Position numbers and translations under genes: made by a program
In this document: piece by piece, positions 53,917 to 64,000 of the stretch
Position numbering within the stretch: the stretch's first letter is position 1
How the letters are laid out: each line of letters starts with the position of its first letter
Origin: Actinoplanes sp. KI2
GTDB taxonomy: Bacteria > Actinomycetota > Actinomycetes > Mycobacteriales > Micromonosporaceae
NCBI RefSeq assembly: GCF_025630775.1
Contig: NZ_JAOSZE010000002.1
Coordinates: forward strand, 275,932-339,931
Length of the DNA stretch: 64,000 nt
Direction of reading: 5' to 3'
Notes under the pieces: generated by a model
Told to the model about the DNA's origin: nothing
Database searches by the model: none
What the model saw: the letters and a program-made list of their open reading frames with translations, nothing else

Positions 53917-53955
53917 ACAAAAAGAGCCCTCCGGCGCAGACATCCACCGGAGGGC
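53917..53955 (-). terminator. Rho-independent terminator after pyruvate phosphate dikinase
   Basis: Reverse strand: a perfect 9-bp stem (GCCCTCCGG at 53955-53947 with CCGGAGGGC at 53934-53926), 12-base loop, followed at once by TCTTTTT (53925-53919). It is the only classical T-tailed terminator I see in the window. It lies between the ppdK stop (53970) and the VOC gene start. Confidence 0.92.
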
Positions 53956-53969
53956 CCACGAACAATTCG

Positions 53970-56651
<2,682 letters not shown>

Positions 56652-56839
56652 GCCGACCACCTCCGGTTTCGATTCCGCGGCCGAACTGGTTTCTGCCCCG
56701 AGATTCGTAAGGCTAAGCAGAGTTGGGCCGAATAGTTAACTACCGGGTGGGGTTTTCCACAACCTCCCGCAGCTCCCTGTTCGGGAAGCGCTCTCTTCGC
56801 GCAGTTCCGTGCAAAACCACCGCCGGGTAATCTGCGGCC

Positions 56840-57307
56840 ATGCTAGGTCTGCGGTGGCGGAGCGAGCGGCGCCTGCGGGGCATCATGGTCCCCCGGCCGT
56901 TCGATCTCGACGCGTTCTGCGCCGAGGTCGCCGCCGGCCGCGGGCGCCCGCTGATCCGGCGCCCGGTCCCCGGGCTCTCCGCCGAGGCGCCGTGCGGCAT
57001 GTGGATCGCCACCGATCGGGCCGACCACATCTTCTACGACCCGGGCACCTCGCCGCTGCACGCCGAGCACATCGTGCTGCACGAGCTCGCGCACATCCTG
57101 TGCGGTCACTCCGGCTCGGACGGCGCGGTCGCCCAGCTCTTCCCCGACCTCGACCCGGCCACCGTACGCCGGGTGCTGGGCCGGGCCGCCTACACCACCG
57201 AGCAGGAGCGGGAGGCCGAGATGCTGGCCTCGCTGATCGGCGGCCGCTCGGCACCGTCGCCGGGCACGATCGGCCCGCTGGCCGACGCCTTCGGCTTCCT
57301 CGAGTGA
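56840..57307 (+). CDS. ImmA/IrrE-type metallopeptidase-like protein
   Basis: 155 residues with a zinc HExxH site (LHELAHILCGH, about 86-96) in the ImmA/IrrE arrangement, and a Glu in EQEREAEMLASLI about 45 residues later. Known members cleave or control XRE-type repressors. Here a membrane protein gene follows by four-base overlap and an XRE regulator gene faces it, the expected partners. ATG 56840 is the start. Confidence 0.82.
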   Translation: MLGLRWRSERRLRGIMVPRPFDLDAFCAEVAAGRGRPLIRRPVPGLSAEAPCGMWIATDRADHIFYDPGTSPLHAEHIVLHELAHILCGHSGSDGAVAQLFPDLDPATVRRVLGRAAYTTEQEREAEMLASLIGGRSAPSPGTIGPLADAFGFLE

Positions 57308-58347
57308 GCTTCGCCGTCGTACTGCTGGCCGTGCTGTGGGCGGCCACGATCGCCCGGCTGCCGACGCTGCTGCGCGACCGGCGGCAGCGGGCGATGTGGG
57401 CGTCCCTGTTCGCCGGGGCGCTGGCCGAGACGTCCATCTATCCGCCGGTGGCCCGGGCGGTCGGCCGGCCGATCCTGCCCTACCTGCTCGCCGACGTCTC
57501 GACGTTCGTGCTGCTGTGGTTCCTGGCCGTGCTGACCGGCCGGGGGATCCGGCGGTGGCAGTGGGCACTGACGGTCGTCGCGCTGGTCGCCCTGCTCGCC
57601 CTGGACGCCGCCGGGCCCTCGTCGGCCGCCGCGGTGGCGTTCTGGGTGGTGGTCGAGGGCTACCTCATAGCGGTGCTGACGAGCGGGACCGTGCTGTTCC
57701 TGTCGGTGGCCCGGGCGGCGCCGGCCGGGCTGCCGCGGCTCGGGCTGCGCACGATCGCGGCCGGCTGGTCGCTGATCTCCCTCGCCGCCGCCCTGACGAC
57801 GGTGCCGATCGTGCTGGCCGATTTCGAGGAGGTGGCGACGCCCGCCCCGTACGTGCAGGGCGCCGGGACGCTGCTCGCGGTGGGCGGCGCGCTGGTTCCG
57901 GCCGGCCGACGGGCGCGCGTGGTGCTGGGCGAATACCGGTCGCTGCTCGTGCTGCGCCCGCTGTGGACCGCCATGCGGGACGCGTTTCCCGAGGTCATCC
58001 TGTTCTCGCCGGGCCGGGCCGTGGTGGAGATGGCGGGGGTCGACGAGGTGCGCCTGCGGCTGTACCGGCGGGTGATCGAGATCAGGGACGGAATGCTGGC
58101 GCTCCGCCCGTACCTCTGCGGTGGGGTGCCGGAGACGCCGCAAGCGGAAGCCGCGGCAATCGCGGAAGCACTGCGGCGTCGCGCCCGCGGCATCGCGCCC
58201 TGCGCCGAGTCGCCGGGATTTGCCCCGGTCGGGCCGGAGATGGCCGACGAGGTGGCGTGGCTGAGCCGGGTGAGCCGCGCCTACCGCCGGGGCACGGTCA
58301 CACCGGCGGCTGCTCCGACTCCCAGACCTTCCGGATCAGCTCGCTGA
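57304..58347 (+). CDS. MAB_1171c-like membrane protein
   Basis: 347 residues. Seven hydrophobic segments fill the first 200 residues; the remaining 150 are cytoplasmic and helical (LWTAMRDAFPEVILFSPG, LYRRVIEIRDGMLALRPYL). This matches the MAB_1171c putative transporter-like family found next to ImmA-like and XRE genes in actinomycetes. GTG 57304 overlaps the peptidase stop (GTGA). Its 3' end runs 50 bases into the facing XRE gene. Function unknown. Confidence 0.8.
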   Translation: MSFAVVLLAVLWAATIARLPTLLRDRRQRAMWASLFAGALAETSIYPPVARAVGRPILPYLLADVSTFVLLWFLAVLTGRGIRRWQWALTVVALVALLALDAAGPSSAAAVAFWVVVEGYLIAVLTSGTVLFLSVARAAPAGLPRLGLRTIAAGWSLISLAAALTTVPIVLADFEEVATPAPYVQGAGTLLAVGGALVPAGRRARVVLGEYRSLLVLRPLWTAMRDAFPEVILFSPGRAVVEMAGVDEVRLRLYRRVIEIRDGMLALRPYLCGGVPETPQAEAAAIAEALRRRARGIAPCAESPGFAPVGPEMADEVAWLSRVSRAYRRGTVTPAAAPTPRPSGSAR

Positions 58348-58771
58348 TCGTCTCGCGGCCGCGCGGCGACACGTCCGCGGCGCGCAACGCGATCTCGGTG
58401 ACCCCGGCGTCGCGGATGCACCGCAGCAGGTGCAGCTGGGCGTCGACGCGCCGGGTCTGCTCGTCGTCCAGGAAGTACGACACCGGGACACCGAAGTAGG
58501 TCGCCAGGGCGGTCAGATGCTGGATAGTCGGGTTGTCCCGGCGGCCGGTGCGCAGCTGCCAGATGTAGGTGTGCGAGATCGGCACACCCTGCTGCGCGCG
58601 GATCGCCTCGGCGACCGCCACGTAGCTCGGCTCCGCCTGGCCCGGGGCGCGGACCTGACGGAACAAGCCGTCGAGCTTGGCGGCGATGGAGAAGGCGCCC
58701 ACCACGCCCTCCTCCCCGCTTGCACTGCCTGCACCGACGCCCATGAGCAGGGACGCGCGACCCGCGCCCAT
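58298..58771 (-). CDS. XRE-family transcriptional regulator
   Basis: 157 residues with a helix-turn-helix domain at about 50-95 (ISHTYIWQLRTGRRDNPTIQ, then HLTALATYFGVPVSYFLDD), the SinR/cro pattern. A short helical tail follows. ATG 58771 is chosen, with GGGGGA about six bases upstream. The 3' end overlaps that of the facing membrane-protein gene by 50 bases, so transcription of one may interfere with the other. It is the likely target of the ImmA-like peptidase. The 58772-59027 gap holds its promoter and no recognised gene. Confidence 0.85.
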   Translation of the reverse strand: MGAGRASLLMGVGAGSASGEEGVVGAFSIAAKLDGLFRQVRAPGQAEPSYVAVAEAIRAQQGVPISHTYIWQLRTGRRDNPTIQHLTALATYFGVPVSYFLDDEQTRRVDAQLHLLRCIRDAGVTEIALRAADVSPRGRETISELIRKVWESEQPPV

Positions 58772-59027
58772 GCACATCCCCCGATGTAGGACGTCATAAA
58801 CTGTGGTTGATGAGGACGAGGAGAGCCTAAGGCACAGCCCATTGCGGCTCAAGCCCCGGTTCGGGGTCTTGCCATCGGGGGCGCTGCATTGTGGAGTCGG
58901 CTCGAACGATCCGGGGCTGTGCGCCACTGCGGGTCGGTGCCGTAGACGTTAGACGCCGCTGCGAATTCCACGGGGGAAGAACTCGCAACGGCGCACGCCG
59001 AACATTAGACGACCCGGGCAGGTCTGT

Positions 59028-59732
59028 CTATCCCACCCGCTGCACGACCGTGCCGACCAGCTTCTTCCAGTCGCTGTCGAAGCTCGCCGCCGGGCTCGCA
59101 TTGTTCAACTGATAGATCGCGTACGCGTCGACGAGCACGACGTTCGACGTCTGGGCGACGGTCACGGCGGTGTCGGCGGTGCCCGGATGGGCGGCCTCGT
59201 AGCTCTTGTGCCGGATCACCACGAACCCCGTCCAGCCCTCCTCGTTGAGCGGGGTGACCGAGACGTTCTCGGTGTAGGCCGGCTCGTTGCGGTCGCTGGT
59301 CTTGGCCGCCGGCACGTTCACCGCCTTCTGGCAGCCGTCGGCGATGCCGCGCAGCCCGGCCAGCGCCGCGTCGGCGCCCGATTTGTTGCCGTAGACCAGG
59401 GCGATCTGCTCGAGCGTCTGGGCACCCTTCTCCCCCTCGTCGACCAGCGGCGCGGAGATGACCTCGCCGCCGGGCGGGGCCGGCGGCGCCGGGGTGGTGC
59501 CGCCGCAGATGCTGACCAGCGTCTCGGGGTCGGCGCTCTCGTCCGGCGCGGTCCAGGTCGGGCCGACGTCGGAGGCCTGCAGCAGGGCGCCCCGCATCGT
59601 GGTCGCCGAGATCAGCTGAGTCTGCCGGTCAGGCTGCTTGTCGTCGTCCTTGGAGTCGCTGCAGGCGGCCGTCACGGCGAGGGCACAGAAGGTGGCGACG
59701 GCGATGCGGGCGGCTCGGGCGGTCACGAACAT
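59028..59732 (-). CDS. Lipoprotein, PknH-sensor-like
   Basis: 234 residues. The signal peptide ends in the lipobox VTAAC (Cys24), then a charged linker. The mature domain shows LISATTMRGALLQASDVGPTW at the start and two to three cysteines, with ALVYGNKSGADAALAGL and FVVIRHKSYEA, like the extracellular PknH-sensor-type domains of actinobacteria that bind unknown ligands. No kinase gene is linked. ATG 59732 is the start. Function unknown. Confidence 0.7.
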   Translation of the reverse strand: MFVTARAARIAVATFCALAVTAACSDSKDDDKQPDRQTQLISATTMRGALLQASDVGPTWTAPDESADPETLVSICGGTTPAPPAPPGGEVISAPLVDEGEKGAQTLEQIALVYGNKSGADAALAGLRGIADGCQKAVNVPAAKTSDRNEPAYTENVSVTPLNEEGWTGFVVIRHKSYEAAHPGTADTAVTVAQTSNVVLVDAYAIYQLNNASPAASFDSDWKKLVGTVVQRVG

Positions 59733-59841
59733 CGGGCCATCTTTGCAGAAGATTCGCCCCTCGCCGACGCCGGTTTGCGGTTATCCACAGGCCGTCACCG
59801 GACCGTCGCGCTGGGCGGCCGGACGGGTTAGGTTCTTCCTC

Positions 59842-61293
59842 GTGAGCGCGATTCAGGAGTTGGCCGGCGAGCTGCGGGCGGCGCTCGGGCCGGCCCGGGT
59901 GATCACCGACCGGCAGGAGCTGCGGACCTACGAGTGCGACGGCCTCGCCCACTATCGGGTCGTTCCGGCCCTGGTGGCGCTGCCGCAAGACACCGCGCAG
60001 GTCGCTGCCGTGGTGCGGGCCTGCGTCGCCGCGGGGGTGCCGTTCGTGGCCCGCGGCTCGGGCACGGGCCTGTCCGGCGGCGCCCTCCCGCACGCCGACG
60101 GGGTGCTGATCGTCACCGCCCAGATGCGCCGGATCGTCGAGGTCGCGCCCGGCGACGAGCGGGCCGTGGTCGAGCCCGGGGTGATCAACTTGCAGGTCAC
60201 CCGCGCCGCGACCCCGCACGGCTACTACTACGCGCCCGACCCCTCGAGCCAGCAGATCTGCTCGATCGGGGGCAACGTCGCGGAGAACTCCGGCGGCGCC
60301 CACTGCCTGAAGTACGGCTTCACCACCAACCACGTGACCGGCCTCGAGGTGGTCACCCCCGACGGCGAGGTCACCCGGCTCGGCGGGCGTGCGCTCGACA
60401 CACCGGGGTACGACCTGCTCGGCGCGTTCGTCGGGTCGGAAGGGACGCTCGGGGTGGCCACCGAGGTCACCGTCAAACTGACCAGGCTGCCCGAGTCGGT
60501 GCGCACGCTCCTGGCCGCGTTCCGCGGCACCGACCAGGCCGGCGCCGCCACCTCGGCGATCATCGGGGCGGGCGTGGTGCCGGCCGCGATCGAGATGATG
60601 GATGCGCTCGCCATCGAGGCGGCCGAGGCCGCGGTGGCCTGCGGCTATCCCGACGGCGCCGGCGCGGTGCTGATCGTCGAGCTGGACGGGCCGGCCGCCG
60701 AGGTCGCCGCCCAGTTCGACGAGGTGACCGGGCTGTGCGAGGCCAACGGCGCCTTCGAGATCCGGATAGCGGCCGACGACGCCGAGCGGGCGCTGTTCTG
60801 GAAGGGGCGCAAGTCGGCGTTCGCCGCGGTCGGCCGGATCAGCCCCGACTACATCGTGCAGGACGGCGTGATCCCCCGGACGGCGCTGCCCGAGGTGCTG
60901 CGCCGCATCGACGAGCTGGCGGCGGCCCACGGCGTCCGGGTGGCCAACGTGTTCCACGCCGGCGACGGAAACCTCCATCCCCTCGTGCTCTTCGACGATG
61001 CCGTGGAGGGCGAGGCCGAGCGGGCCGAGGCGGCGTCCGGCGCGATCATCGACCTCTGCATCGAGTACGGCGGGTCGATCACCGGCGAGCACGGGGTGGG
61101 TGCGGACAAGGCGAAATACATGCCGCGCATGTTCACCGACGACGACCTCGACACGATGCAGCTGGTGCGGTGCGCCTTCGACCCGGACGGGCTGGCCAAC
61201 CCGGGCAAGGTCTTCCCGACGCCGCGGCTGTGCGGCGAGCGGCCGGGCCGCCACCGCGGGGCGATGGAATACCAGGGCGCGGAGGTCTTCTGA
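59842..61293 (+). CDS. glcD: Glycolate oxidase subunit GlcD-like (FAD-linked oxidase)
   Basis: 483 residues. The PCMH-type FAD-binding domain has VPFVARGSGTGLSGGALP near 67-84 and GGNVAENSGGAHCLKYG near 146-162. The C-terminal FAD-oxidase domain ends with NVFHAGDGNLHPL and GEHGVG. GlcD oxidises glycolate or D-lactate and passes electrons to the Fe-S subunit. GTG 59842 is the start. The stop overlaps the next start (TGATG). The substrate (glycolate or D-lactate) cannot be told apart here. Confidence 0.9.
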   Translation: MSAIQELAGELRAALGPARVITDRQELRTYECDGLAHYRVVPALVALPQDTAQVAAVVRACVAAGVPFVARGSGTGLSGGALPHADGVLIVTAQMRRIVEVAPGDERAVVEPGVINLQVTRAATPHGYYYAPDPSSQQICSIGGNVAENSGGAHCLKYGFTTNHVTGLEVVTPDGEVTRLGGRALDTPGYDLLGAFVGSEGTLGVATEVTVKLTRLPESVRTLLAAFRGTDQAGAATSAIIGAGVVPAAIEMMDALAIEAAEAAVACGYPDGAGAVLIVELDGPAAEVAAQFDEVTGLCEANGAFEIRIAADDAERALFWKGRKSAFAAVGRISPDYIVQDGVIPRTALPEVLRRIDELAAAHGVRVANVFHAGDGNLHPLVLFDDAVEGEAERAEAASGAIIDLCIEYGGSITGEHGVGADKAKYMPRMFTDDDLDTMQLVRCAFDPDGLANPGKVFPTPRLCGERPGRHRGAMEYQGAEVF

Positions 61294-62411
61294 TGTCCGC
61301 ACTGGACGAGCTGGCCCGGCCGGCCGGCGACGACGACGTGGTCGGCGGCGTGCCGGCCCGGCTGGTCGCGGCGCCGGCCGACACGGCCGAGGCGGCGGCG
61401 CTGATCGCCGCCGCGCAGGACCTGACCGTGGTGGTCCGCGGCGCGGGCACGAAGGTCGACTGGGGCGTCCCACCGCGGTCGCTGGATCTGATCATCGACA
61501 CCCGGCGGCTGACCGGGGTGGTCGAGCACGCGGCCGGCGACCTGATCACCATCGTGCGGGCCGGGACGCCGCTGTCCGAGATCTCGCTGGGTGCGCAGGT
61601 CCTCGCGCTGGACGGACCGGTGGGTTCCACCGTCGGCGGGACGGTGGCGACCAACACCAGCGGTCCCCGGCGGCTGCATTACGGGAGCGTCCGTGACCTG
61701 CTGATCGGGATCACCGTGGTGCGGCCGGACGGGAAGGTCGCCAAGTCCGGCGGCAAGGTGGTGAAGAACGTGGCCGGCTACGACCTGGGCAAACTGTTCA
61801 CCGGGTCGTACGGGACGCTCGGGCTGATCACCGAGTGCGCGTTCCGGTTGCATCCCCGGCCGCGGGCGACGGCGTACGTGCGGGCGCACGCGCCGGCCAC
61901 GGACGCGGCGCGGGTGCTCGAGGCGCGGGTGGCGCCCACGGCGATCGAGGTCGACTCGGCGTCCGGCGAGCTGGCGGTGCTGCTGGAGGGGACCGCGGAC
62001 GGGGTGCGGGAACGAGCCGCGGTGCTCGCCAAGCTGCTCGGCGGTGAGGTCGCCGAGGAGCCACCGGCGTGGTGGGGCGTGGACCCCTGGCCGGCCGACG
62101 GGATCGGGATGAAGCTGTCGGTGCCGTTGTCGCAGGTGCCGTCGCTGGTGGCAGGCGACGATCCGGTGCGCGGGTCGGCCGGGACCGGGGTGCTCTACGC
62201 GGCGGCTGACGGGATCACTCAGGTCGAGCGGCTGCGCGGCCTGTGCACCCGGCTCGGCGGGCATGCCGTGGTGTTGACGGCGCCCGCGGCCTCGCGGGAC
62301 ATTTTGGACATGTGGGGGCCGGTGCCGGGGCTGGCCCTGATGCGGCGGGTGAAGGACCAGTTCGACCCCGCGCACCGCTTCGCACCGGGTCGATTCGTGG
62401 GAGGCATTTAA
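61293..62411 (+). CDS. glcE: Glycolate oxidase subunit GlcE-like
   Basis: 372 residues, shorter FAD-binding partner of GlcD. Features: VVRGAGTKVDWG near 48-59, LDGPVGSTVGGTVATNTSGP near 108-127, and SGGKVVKNVAGYDLGKLFTG. The cap domain is reduced, as in GlcE. ATG 61293 shares one base with the glcD stop and the glcF ATG shares one base with its own stop, so translation is coupled across all three. Confidence 0.9.
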   Translation: MSALDELARPAGDDDVVGGVPARLVAAPADTAEAAALIAAAQDLTVVVRGAGTKVDWGVPPRSLDLIIDTRRLTGVVEHAAGDLITIVRAGTPLSEISLGAQVLALDGPVGSTVGGTVATNTSGPRRLHYGSVRDLLIGITVVRPDGKVAKSGGKVVKNVAGYDLGKLFTGSYGTLGLITECAFRLHPRPRATAYVRAHAPATDAARVLEARVAPTAIEVDSASGELAVLLEGTADGVRERAAVLAKLLGGEVAEEPPAWWGVDPWPADGIGMKLSVPLSQVPSLVAGDDPVRGSAGTGVLYAAADGITQVERLRGLCTRLGGHAVVLTAPAASRDILDMWGPVPGLALMRRVKDQFDPAHRFAPGRFVGGI

Positions 62412-63778
62412 TGGTTGACGCCACGTGGGGCACCGGTGAGGCGCCACGCGACGTGCTCGGGCCGGTCAACGGCGGCGCGCCGGCCTTCGACGGTGACCAT
62501 CCGCCGCGGAAGGAGCTGATCGCGGACTGCGTGCACTGCGGGTTCTGCCTGCCCACCTGCCCGACGTACGTGCTGTGGGGCGCGGAGGCGGATTCGCCGC
62601 GCGGGCGGATCTATCTGATGAACCAGGGGGTCAACGGCGAGCCGCTGAGCGACTCGATGGTCGAGCACTTCGACCACTGCCTGGGGTGCATGTCGTGCGT
62701 GACGGCGTGCCCGTCCGGGGTGCAGTACGACCGGCTGATCGAGGACACCCGGGCGCAGATCGAGCGGCGGCATCCGCGGACGGCCAAGGAGCGGGCCCTC
62801 CGGACGGCGATCTTCGCGCTGTTCCCCTATCCGCGGCGGCTTCGCCTGTTGCGCGGGCCGTTGCGGGCGTACCAGGCGTCCGGGTTGCAGAGGCTGGTGG
62901 CCCGCAGCGGGCTGCTCCCCCGGCTCGCGCCGACGCTGGCGACGCTCGACTCGCTGGCGCCCCGGCTGCGGAGCGTGCCCCGGCCGCCCCGGCGGATTCC
63001 GCCGCGCGGCCCCCGGCGCGCCGTCGTCGGCATGCTGACCGGGTGCGTGCAGAGCGCGTTCTTCCCCGACGTGAACTCGGCAACGGTCCGTGTCCTGGCC
63101 GCCGAGGGGTGCGAGGTGCTGATCCCGCCGACGCAGGGCTGTTGCGGGGCGTTGAGCGTCCACAACGGCCGCAAGGCCGAGGCGCAGCGCTTCGCCCGCC
63201 GCCTGATCGACACGTTCGAGCACACCGGCATGGACTTCTTCGTGGTCAACGCGGCCGGCTGCGGCTCGTCCCTGAAGGAGTACGACGCCCTGCTCGCCGA
63301 CGACCCGGACTACGCGGCCCGGGCGGCGGCGTTCACGGCCAAGGTGCGCGACCTGGCCGAACTGCTCGACGAACTGGGCCCCGTCGCGACCCGGCACCCC
63401 CTGGAGGTGACGGTCGCCTACCACGACGCCTGCCACCTGGCACACGCCCAGGGCATCCGGGCCCAGCCGCGCACCCTGCTCCGCGGCATCCCCGGCCTGA
63501 CGGTCAAGGAGATCCCCGACCCCGAGATCTGCTGCGGCTCAGCCGGCATCTGGAACGTCCTGAACCCCCAGCCGGCCGCCGACCTGGGCGACCGCAAGGC
63601 CACCAACGTCCTGTCCACCGGCGCCGCCCTGCTGGTCACCGCCAACCCAGGCTGCCTGATGCAGGTGGCAGCCGCCATCCACCGCCAGGGCGGCTCGATC
63701 GCCCTGGCCCACACCGCCCAGGTCCTCGACGCCTCAATCCGCGGCCTGGACACCCAGACACTCCTCACCCGCCGCTGA
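62411..63778 (+). CDS. glcF: Glycolate oxidase iron-sulfur subunit GlcF-like
   Basis: 455 residues. Two ferredoxin-like 4Fe-4S sites near the N-terminus (CVHCGFCLPTCP near 40-51 and CLGCMSCVTACP near 90-101) are followed by two CCG-type domains (TQGCCGALSVHNG and ICCGSAGIWN, plus CG and CH motifs). It accepts electrons from GlcD/GlcE and passes them to the quinone pool at the membrane. Length fits GlcF (about 400-450). It is the last gene of the operon; a tandem repeat follows. Confidence 0.92.
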   Translation: MVDATWGTGEAPRDVLGPVNGGAPAFDGDHPPRKELIADCVHCGFCLPTCPTYVLWGAEADSPRGRIYLMNQGVNGEPLSDSMVEHFDHCLGCMSCVTACPSGVQYDRLIEDTRAQIERRHPRTAKERALRTAIFALFPYPRRLRLLRGPLRAYQASGLQRLVARSGLLPRLAPTLATLDSLAPRLRSVPRPPRRIPPRGPRRAVVGMLTGCVQSAFFPDVNSATVRVLAAEGCEVLIPPTQGCCGALSVHNGRKAEAQRFARRLIDTFEHTGMDFFVVNAAGCGSSLKEYDALLADDPDYAARAAAFTAKVRDLAELLDELGPVATRHPLEVTVAYHDACHLAHAQGIRAQPRTLLRGIPGLTVKEIPDPEICCGSAGIWNVLNPQPAADLGDRKATNVLSTGAALLVTANPGCLMQVAAAIHRQGGSIALAHTAQVLDASIRGLDTQTLLTRR

Positions 63779-63811
63779 ACACCACCCGCCCCTCCAGCGG
63801 CCACCCACTCG

Positions 63812-64000
63812 CCCTCACACCACGGCCGCCCTCACACCACGGCCGCCCTCACACCACGGCCGCCCTCACACCACGGCCGCCCTCACACCACGGCCGCCCT
63901 CACACCACGGCCGCCCTCACACCACGGCCGCCCTCACACCACGGCCGTCCCCGCACCACGGCCGTCCCCGCACCACGGCCGTCCCCGCACCACGGCCGTC
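63812..64000. repeat. 17-bp minisatellite, running off the window
   Basis: About eleven tandem 17-bp units. The first eight read close to CCCTCACACCACGGCCG; the last three switch to TCCCCGCACCACGGCCG. It starts 33 bases after glcF and continues past base 64000. There are no spacers and the period is not a multiple of three. Confidence 0.9.

Noticed and set aside
63812..64000. Possible CRISPR array
   Set aside because: Units are directly adjacent without spacers and no cas genes are near. The same holds for 45972-46240.

Overview
The window is about 72% GC chromosomal DNA with tightly packed genes. Start codons overlap upstream stops (ATGA, GTGA, TTGA) and GTG or TTG starts are common. Together with a PknG-GlnX-GlnH operon, an ISL3-type transposase and Tat or lipobox exported proteins, this points to a filamentous actinomycete. 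Protein style suggests Micromonosporaceae (Actinoplanes or Micromonospora relatives), but species cannot be read from this sequence. No rRNA, tRNA or CRISPR array was seen.

Region by region. (1) 1-14.4 kb is an exopolysaccharide locus: a membrane-anchored CapD-like enzyme cut by the window edge, a Wzz/CpsD-like protein with altered Walker motifs, a Wzx flippase, a Wzy-like polymerase, an acyl-CoA ligase, a reverse-strand glycosyltransferase and acyltransferase, then an initiating sugar-phosphate transferase, a PglD-like acetyltransferase and a second GT4 enzyme. It carries an ISL3 insertion, two gene remnants and two near-identical copies of a hairpin-rich leader. In the second copy the leader pairs with a G-run and the AUG of a 43-codon ORF coupled to the initiating transferase. 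(2) 14.6-23.2 kb is a seven-gene signalling operon: GlnX-like membrane protein, GlnH-like binding lipoprotein, a helical protein, PknG kinase, PP2C phosphatase, VWA protein and FHA protein. Three of these carry N-terminal zinc ribbons. (3) 23.3-31.5 kb holds mixed single genes: a DUF1707-type protein, an inositol-phosphatase-family enzyme, hydrolases, a HAAS-type membrane protein, a BtuF-like protein, a lipoprotein and a CPT-like kinase. (4) 31.5-35.9 kb has a processive GT2 synthase and a four-gene reverse operon (TPR, HExxH protein, APH-like kinase, small Cys protein).

(5) 36.3-43.9 kb groups a DUF574-type methyltransferase, a CDP-alcohol phosphotransferase, an MDR oxidoreductase, a divergent PTPS/QueD-like protein, a GT4, a methyltransferase, an LPG-synthase-TM-type membrane protein, a RibD-C-type reductase and GTP cyclohydrolase II. 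This looks like an uncharacterised pathway using a GTP-derived pyrimidine or pterin. (6) 43.9-50.5 kb has RecQ, a 16-bp minisatellite, and a Dcu-type transporter flanked by two inverted, partly homogenised M20 peptidase genes. (7) 50.5-59.8 kb has a hypothetical membrane protein, two methyltransferases (one EgtD-like), a VOC protein, pyruvate phosphate dikinase with a classical T-tailed terminator, and an ImmA-like peptidase/membrane protein/XRE regulator locus. (8) 59.8-63.8 kb is a glycolate oxidase-like operon (GlcD, GlcE, GlcF), followed by a 17-bp tandem repeat running off the window.

The most noteworthy items are the extended PknG operon, the start-codon-sequestering leader repeat, the pterin/pyrimidine glycoconjugate cluster and the inverted peptidase pair around the Dcu transporter.
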